Notes under the pieces: model-generated
The model's input: only the letters and a program-made list of their open reading frames with translations
Told to the model about the DNA's origin: nothing
Database searches by the model: none
In this document: positions 7,499 through 11,284 of the stretch, piece by piece
Layout: each line of letters begins with the position of its first letter
Position numbering within the stretch: position 1 is the stretch's first letter
Position numbers and translations under genes: made by a program
Origin: an uncultured Blautia sp.
Lineage (GTDB): Bacteria > Bacillota > Clostridia > Lachnospirales > Lachnospiraceae
Assembly (NCBI GenBank): GCA_900765525.1
Contig: CAAFRY010000076.1
Span: forward strand, 1-11,284
Reading direction: 5' to 3'
Length of the DNA stretch: 11,284 bases

Positions 7499-7524
7499 GC
7501 GTATAGAAGAAAAGGAGACTGGTT

Positions 7525-8442
7525 ATGGATAATTCCGTTGATTTAAAAAAAATGCGGCGGGCCAGAGAGAGAAAAAGGGCGCTGATAGCCTATTCTTTCA
7601 TTGCCCCAAACTTTATCGGATTTGCGGTATTTACTCTGATACCCATTATATGTGCCTTTGCTTTAGGATTTCTGAAATGGGACGGAAATAATCCCATTGA
7701 ATTTGCAGGACTGGAAAACTTTAAGCAGCTGGCAGGCGATTCCATGTTTTGGGCTTCCCTGAAAAATACGATTATTTATTGTGTGGGTACAGTACCCCTT
7801 ACGTTGGTAGCTTCTCTGGCTTTGGCCATTGTACTGAATCAGAAGGTCCGGGCCAGAGGGTTTTTCAGGACTGTAGCCTTCTTCCCCTATGTGGCTTCCC
7901 TGGTAGCTATTACTGCAGTTTGGTCCATGATATTTCATCCCAGCAAAGGACCTATCAATGCGGTTTTATACTATGTGTTTCATGTGGAAGACCTTCCCAA
8001 TTGGTTTGGAGGGGATTTGATTCTTGTTACACTGATTTTATTTTCTGTGTGGAAATATATGGGATACTATATGGTTATCTACCTGGCAGGCCTGCAGGGA
8101 ATCTCAGCAGAGCTTTATGAAGCTGCCAGTCTGGACGGAGCAGGAACCTGGCAGAAATTTCGTTTTGTAACCCTGCCCCAGCTTCGCTCTACCACTTTTT
8201 TTGTAACGGTAATGCTGACGATAAGCTGCTTCAAGGTCTATGATATTGCAATTATGCTGGCAGGAGGCGCAGACGGAAAACTGGGAACTTCCTCCACTGT
8301 GCTGGTTTACTACATTTATCAGAAGGCTTTCCAGGAATGGGATTTGGGCTATTCCAGCTCCATTGCCATGGTACTTTTCCTGATGGTGCTGATTATCACG
8401 CTGATTCAGTTCCGTGGACAAAAGAAATATGCGGATGAATAG
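7525..8442 (+). CDS. sugar ABC transporter permease, MalF/UgpA-like
   Basis: This 305-residue inner-membrane protein has a basic cytoplasmic N terminus (KKMRRARERKR, residues 8-18) followed by about six hydrophobic segments: near 20-48, 80-105, 118-138, 164-186, 222-247 and 276-296. The cytoplasmic EAA loop that docks on the ATPase is clear at about 199-218, as EAASLDGAGTWQKFRFVTLP. The pattern and length fit the first permease of CUT1 carbohydrate importers (binding-protein-dependent transport system inner membrane component). AAAGGAG (7511-7517) lies 7 bases before the ATG. The gene is 118 bases after the binding-protein gene, with hairpins between, and 24 bases before the second permease, with which it should form a heterodimeric channel. 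No MsmK-like ATPase is encoded in this window, so the ATPase is presumably shared with other transporters or encoded elsewhere. Confidence 0.94.
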   Translation: MDNSVDLKKMRRARERKRALIAYSFIAPNFIGFAVFTLIPIICAFALGFLKWDGNNPIEFAGLENFKQLAGDSMFWASLKNTIIYCVGTVPLTLVASLALAIVLNQKVRARGFFRTVAFFPYVASLVAITAVWSMIFHPSKGPINAVLYYVFHVEDLPNWFGGDLILVTLILFSVWKYMGYYMVIYLAGLQGISAELYEAASLDGAGTWQKFRFVTLPQLRSTTFFVTVMLTISCFKVYDIAIMLAGGADGKLGTSSTVLVYYIYQKAFQEWDLGYSSSIAMVLFLMVLIITLIQFRGQKKYADE

Positions 8443-8466
8443 CAGACAGAAAAAGGAGGTAAGAGA

Positions 8467-9312
8467 ATGAAAAAAGCATCAATGAAGCGCAGGCAGATAG
8501 CAGGGAAAATTGCAGTATATGTAATCCTGCTGCTTATTACGGCTTTGATGATTGTTCCGTTTCTATGGATGTTGTCAGCGTCTATCAAGTCAAACAACCA
8601 GGTGTTTCAGATAACACCTTTCCAATTTATTCCTGATGAACCCCGCTGGGATAATTACCAGAGAATATGGACAAAGATTCCGCTCATGAATTTTATTGGG
8701 AATACGGTATTTTTAACTATTGTTGTGACTTTTTTACAGCTTCTCACCAGCAGCTTTGCCGCTTATGCTTTCGCAAAGCTAGAGTTTAAACATAAAAACG
8801 GGCTGTTTCTTGCCTACATTGCAACCATTGCAATGCCATGGCAGGTCTATATGGTTCCTCAGTTTATTATGATGAGAGAAATGGGATTAAATGACAAGCT
8901 TCTGGCTATGATTTGTCTCCAGGCTTTTTCCGCCTTCGGAGTATTTTTGATGAAGCAGTTCTATGAGGGAATACCGGATTCTCTGTGCGAAGCGGCCAGA
9001 ATCGATGGTATGAGTGAATATAAAATTTATTCTGCCATCATGCTGCCGCTGTCAAAACCAGCCTTGTCTACCCTTACGATTTTTACTTTTGTAAACACCT
9101 GGAACGATTATCTGGGACCGCTTATCTACTTAAAGACAGAGACCAAGAAAACCATCCAGTTAGGATTAAAAATGTTTATCGGACAGTTCTCGGCAGAATA
9201 CGGGCTTATCATGGCAGGCTCTGTAGTGACAATGATTCCGGTCTTGGTGGTGTTCCTTTGCTTACAAAAATATTTTGTGGAGGGAATTGCCTCTACCGGT
9301 TTAAAGGGATGA
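8467..9312 (+). CDS. sugar ABC transporter permease, MalG/UgpE-like
   Basis: The 281-residue protein is the second CUT1 permease. It has a basic start (KKASMKRRQ), a first membrane helix at about 14-38, the family-typical IVPFLWMLSASIKSNNQVF (29-47) and further hydrophobic segments near 78-104, 112-133, 147-165, 195-212 and 245-268. The EAA loop is at about 175-194 (EAARIDGMSEYKIYSAIMLP). It ends with the MalG-like tail VEGIASTGLKG (271-281). AGGAGGT (8454-8460) is 6 bases before the ATG. It would pair with the upstream permease and receive substrate from the binding lipoprotein. Its stop codon directly precedes a TGGACA that could be the -35 of a promoter for the glucuronidase gene. The full length suggests it is intact. 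The substrate is inferred from neighbours only. Confidence 0.95.
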   Translation: MKKASMKRRQIAGKIAVYVILLLITALMIVPFLWMLSASIKSNNQVFQITPFQFIPDEPRWDNYQRIWTKIPLMNFIGNTVFLTIVVTFLQLLTSSFAAYAFAKLEFKHKNGLFLAYIATIAMPWQVYMVPQFIMMREMGLNDKLLAMICLQAFSAFGVFLMKQFYEGIPDSLCEAARIDGMSEYKIYSAIMLPLSKPALSTLTIFTFVNTWNDYLGPLIYLKTETKKTIQLGLKMFIGQFSAEYGLIMAGSVVTMIPVLVVFLCLQKYFVEGIASTGLKG

Positions 9313-9340
9313 TGGACAATTCCAATATTTGTGTTACTAT
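9313..9340 (+). promoter_or_regulatory. candidate internal promoter for the beta-glucuronidase gene
   Basis: TGGACA (9313-9318, one mismatch to consensus) begins directly after the permease stop. It is separated by 16 bases from TACTAT (9335-9340), which is preceded by TGT, making an extended -10. The start would be about 9347, at the foot of the hairpin that follows. This would let the glucuronidase be made independently of the transporter. The evidence is motif-based. Confidence 0.45.
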
Positions 9341-9345
9341 GAGTA

Positions 9346-9391
9346 TACCCTCTCTGAGCAAGGGCATGTATGCCCTTGTCCAGAGAGGGTA
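9346..9391 (+). promoter_or_regulatory. long imperfect hairpin upstream of the glucuronidase gene
   Basis: Bases 9346-9391 fold into a near-continuous stem of 21 pairs, with one A/C mismatch (9357/9380), one G/T wobble (9358/9379) and a TGTA loop (9367-9370). The outer arms are ACCCTCTCTG and CAGAGAGGGT; the inner arms are CAAGGGCA and TGCCCTTG. No T-run follows, so it is not a standard terminator. It may be a stabilising RNA hairpin at the 5' end of a glucuronidase message, an attenuation element or a palindromic operator. Confidence 0.75.
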
Positions 9392-9421
9392 AGGACTGAA
9401 TAGAAAAGAGAGGTATTTCGC

Positions 9422-11230
9422 ATGCTTTATCCGAAAATGAATTGTGCAAGAGTAATGATGGATTTGTCTGGTATCTGGAATTTTAAACTAGACAATGGAA
9501 AGGGATTTGAGGAGCAGTGGTTTGCAGCTCCCTTTGAGGAGTGTGAGACAATGGCCGTGCCCGCCTCCTATAACGACCAAAAAGTGGGAAACGCTTATAG
9601 AGACCATTATGGCTGGGCCTTTTATCAGAAGAGTTTTCAGGTTCCCAAAATGCTGGGAAATCAGAGAATGGTACTTCATTTCGGTTCAGTTACCCATTAT
9701 GCCAAGGTGTATCTAAACGGAGAGCTGTTGGTGGAGCACAAGGGAGGTTTTCTGCCCTTTGAGAAAGAAATCCAGGACCTTGTCAGGGAGGGTGAAAATC
9801 TTCTCTGTGTGGCTGTGGACAATAAAGTAAATTTTTCCACCCTTCCGGTAGGAAACGAATCTACCCAGTCTATGTTCGGAAGTGAAATTCCGGACTTTGA
9901 CAGTGTGAAAAATACCAGACTGGCCCCTCAGAACTATCCGAATTTTGATTTCTTTAACTATGCAGGTATTCACAGGCCAGTGAAATTATATACTACTCCC
10001 TGGAATTATATCCAGGATATTACTTTAGTGCCGGAGGTGATTGGAAAGGACGGACAAGTTTCCTATGAAATCCTCTGTAAAGGCCAGGGGGACTGCCAGA
10101 TAACCATAGTAGATGAAGAAGGCCAGGCTGTGGCAGAGGGCCAGGGTTTTCAGGGAAAGCTTCATATAAAAGATGTAAAGTTATGGCAGCCCGGAAAGGC
10201 CTATTTGTATAAAGCGGTAGTGAATTTTGGAGAAGATTTATATGAGGAAAGCTTTGGCGTCAGAACCGTGGAGGTAAAGGGGGACCAGTTCCTGATTAAC
10301 GGAAAGCCCTTTTATTTCAAGGGATGCGGTAAACACGAAGACAGTGAGAACCACGGCAGGGGCATAGATGAGGTGCTGAATGTAAAGGACCTGTCCCTGA
10401 TGAAATGGATGGGAGCCAATTCTTTCAGAACTTCCCATTACCCTTATTCAGAGGAGATGCTGAACCTCTGCGACCGGGAAGGGATTGTGGTAATTGATGA
10501 AACACCGGCAGTAGGCCTGAATTTCCCTAATATCCAGGAAGACTGGTATAAGGATTTAAGCAGGACCAAAGAACATCATGAGCAGGTTATCCGTGACTTA
10601 ATCGGAAGAGATAAGAATCACCCATGCGTGGTTATGTGGTCCATTGCAAATGAACCGGATACAGCGGCCAGAGCCCAGAGTGCTTATGATTATTTTATGC
10701 CGCTGTACCATCTGGCCCATGAATGTGATGCCCAAGACCGGCCGGTAACGGTGGTAGTCTGCAACAATAAGTATACAGAGGACCTGGTAGCTCCTGCCAT
10801 GGATGTTATCTGTATGAACCGCTACTATGGATGGTATATTTTCGGGGGCAATCTGGATGCGGCCCGGCAGGCCATGGAGCATGAGATGGAATTTTGGAAG
10901 AGCAAAAATAAACCGGTCATCATAACAGAGTACGGTGCAGATACTGTAGCAGGACTTCATGGCGCTACCCCTAATATGTTTACCGAGGAATATCAGGTGG
11001 ATTATTACCAGACCATGAATAAAATCCTGGATAGCTGCTCCTTTGTCCGGGGTGAGCATGTATGGAATTTCGCAGATTTTGCAACTATACAAGGAGTTAT
11101 GAGAGTGGATGGAAATAAAAAAGGCCTGCTTACCAGAGACAGAAAGCCTAAGCTGGCTGCACATTATTTCAGAAACCGCTGGAATCAGATTCCGGACTTT
11201 GAATTTAAGGAAGATAAAAAAGAAGGTTGA
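9422..11230 (+). CDS. uidA: beta-glucuronidase, GH2 family
   Basis: The 602-residue enzyme hydrolyses beta-D-glucuronides with retention, giving glucuronic acid and an aglycone. It has no signal peptide and is probably cytoplasmic. The GH2 domains are in order: sugar-binding jelly roll (about 13-190), immunoglobulin-like domain (about 192-282) and TIM barrel (about 284-590). The acid/base is E411 in SIANEPDT and the nucleophile is E503 in ITEYGADTVAGLHG. N565 and K567 in DGNKKGLLTRDRKPK form the NxK motif that recognises the glucuronate carboxylate and separates these enzymes from beta-galactosidases. Length equals that of E. coli UidA. The active-site loop after DETPAVG (360-365) is about 11 residues shorter than the E. 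coli loop. The start fits the family pattern (MLYP...DLSGIW); a modest AGAGAGG (9407-9413) precedes it. It follows the permeases and may also have its own promoter. The symbol reflects function, not strict orthology. Confidence 0.97.
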   Translation: MLYPKMNCARVMMDLSGIWNFKLDNGKGFEEQWFAAPFEECETMAVPASYNDQKVGNAYRDHYGWAFYQKSFQVPKMLGNQRMVLHFGSVTHYAKVYLNGELLVEHKGGFLPFEKEIQDLVREGENLLCVAVDNKVNFSTLPVGNESTQSMFGSEIPDFDSVKNTRLAPQNYPNFDFFNYAGIHRPVKLYTTPWNYIQDITLVPEVIGKDGQVSYEILCKGQGDCQITIVDEEGQAVAEGQGFQGKLHIKDVKLWQPGKAYLYKAVVNFGEDLYEESFGVRTVEVKGDQFLINGKPFYFKGCGKHEDSENHGRGIDEVLNVKDLSLMKWMGANSFRTSHYPYSEEMLNLCDREGIVVIDETPAVGLNFPNIQEDWYKDLSRTKEHHEQVIRDLIGRDKNHPCVVMWSIANEPDTAARAQSAYDYFMPLYHLAHECDAQDRPVTVVVCNNKYTEDLVAPAMDVICMNRYYGWYIFGGNLDAARQAMEHEMEFWKSKNKPVIITEYGADTVAGLHGATPNMFTEEYQVDYYQTMNKILDSCSFVRGEHVWNFADFATIQGVMRVDGNKKGLLTRDRKPKLAAHYFRNRWNQIPDFEFKEDKKEG

Positions 11231-11254
11231 CAAACCCTGGCAGTGAGATATAAT
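11227..11254 (+). promoter_or_regulatory. perfect-consensus sigma-A promoter pointing out of the window
   Basis: TTGACA (11227-11232) and TATAAT (11249-11254) are both exact consensus hexamers, 16 bases apart. The -35 box overlaps the glucuronidase stop codon (11228-11230). Transcription would start near 11261 and serve a gene beyond the window edge. CAAC-AC-GTTG (11274-11283), just downstream of the predicted start, is a small inverted repeat that might be an operator, but the window ends there. Confidence 0.75.
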
Positions 11255-11284
11255 ATGAGAACATAAATAATGACAACACGTTGA

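Noticed and set aside
9346..9391. Long hairpin as an intrinsic terminator ending the transporter operon
   Set aside because: No T-run follows the stem on either strand, so the canonical signal is missing.
9422..11230. The glucuronidase as a cloned uidA reporter or vector contamination
   Set aside because: The protein differs from E. coli UidA throughout, including a shorter active-site loop and different N-terminal text, and it sits in a native operon with matching base composition.
10598..11233. A 211-codon minus-strand open frame under the glucuronidase catalytic region
   Set aside because: Antisense to the most conserved part of the GH2 gene (nucleophile and NxK motifs), Ile/Cys/His-rich product without family features; a shadow frame.
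11270..11284. ATG at 11270 as the start of a downstream gene
   Set aside because: It reads only four codons before TGA and has no ribosome binding site.
1..11284. CRISPR arrays, tRNA or rRNA genes, insertion sequences
   Set aside because: I saw no regularly spaced repeats, no tRNA-like cloverleaf or rRNA core sequence, and no transposase-like product or terminal repeats.

Overview
The window looks like chromosomal DNA from an anaerobic Clostridia-type Firmicute, most likely a gut Lachnospiraceae relative. The reasons are strong AGGAGG-type ribosome binding sites, moderate GC, a Gly-rich lipoprotein signal, a YesM/YesN-type two-component pair beside a CUT1 sugar ABC transporter, and an E. coli-length GH2 beta-glucuronidase. 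This placement rests on gene style only; no marker gene is present.

Layout: (1) Positions 1-2303, plus strand: the 3' part of a GH78 alpha-L-rhamnosidase gene, translationally coupled by an ATGA overlap to a 574-residue DUF2264 protein (a family I associate with GH154-type glucuronidases). (2) Positions 2311-2366: a hairpin that can terminate transcription from both sides, between convergent units. (3) Positions 2372-5711, minus strand: a sensor histidine kinase followed, with a 23-base overlap, by an AraC-type response regulator. (4) Positions 5712-6014: a divergent control region with candidate promoters for the kinase and for the transporter. (5) Positions 6015-9312, plus strand: a sugar-binding lipoprotein and two permease subunits, with two hairpins between the binding protein and the first permease. 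No ATPase gene is present. (6) Positions 9313-9421: a candidate internal promoter and a 46-base imperfect hairpin. (7) Positions 9422-11230: a beta-glucuronidase with both catalytic glutamates and the NxK glucuronate-recognition motif. (8) Positions 11227-11254: a fully consensus sigma-A promoter that begins inside the glucuronidase stop codon and points out of the window.

Working model (inference): the histidine kinase senses an extracellular glycoside and the AraC-type regulator activates the divergent transporter operon. A glucuronic-acid-containing glycoside or oligosaccharide, perhaps rhamnose-capped, is imported intact and dismantled in the cytoplasm by rhamnosidase, DUF2264 protein and beta-glucuronidase. 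Candidate natural substrates combining L-rhamnose and D-glucuronic acid are arabinogalactan side-chain caps, gum arabic fragments, saponins and flavonoid glycosides. Individual gene families are well supported; the joint substrate is a hypothesis.
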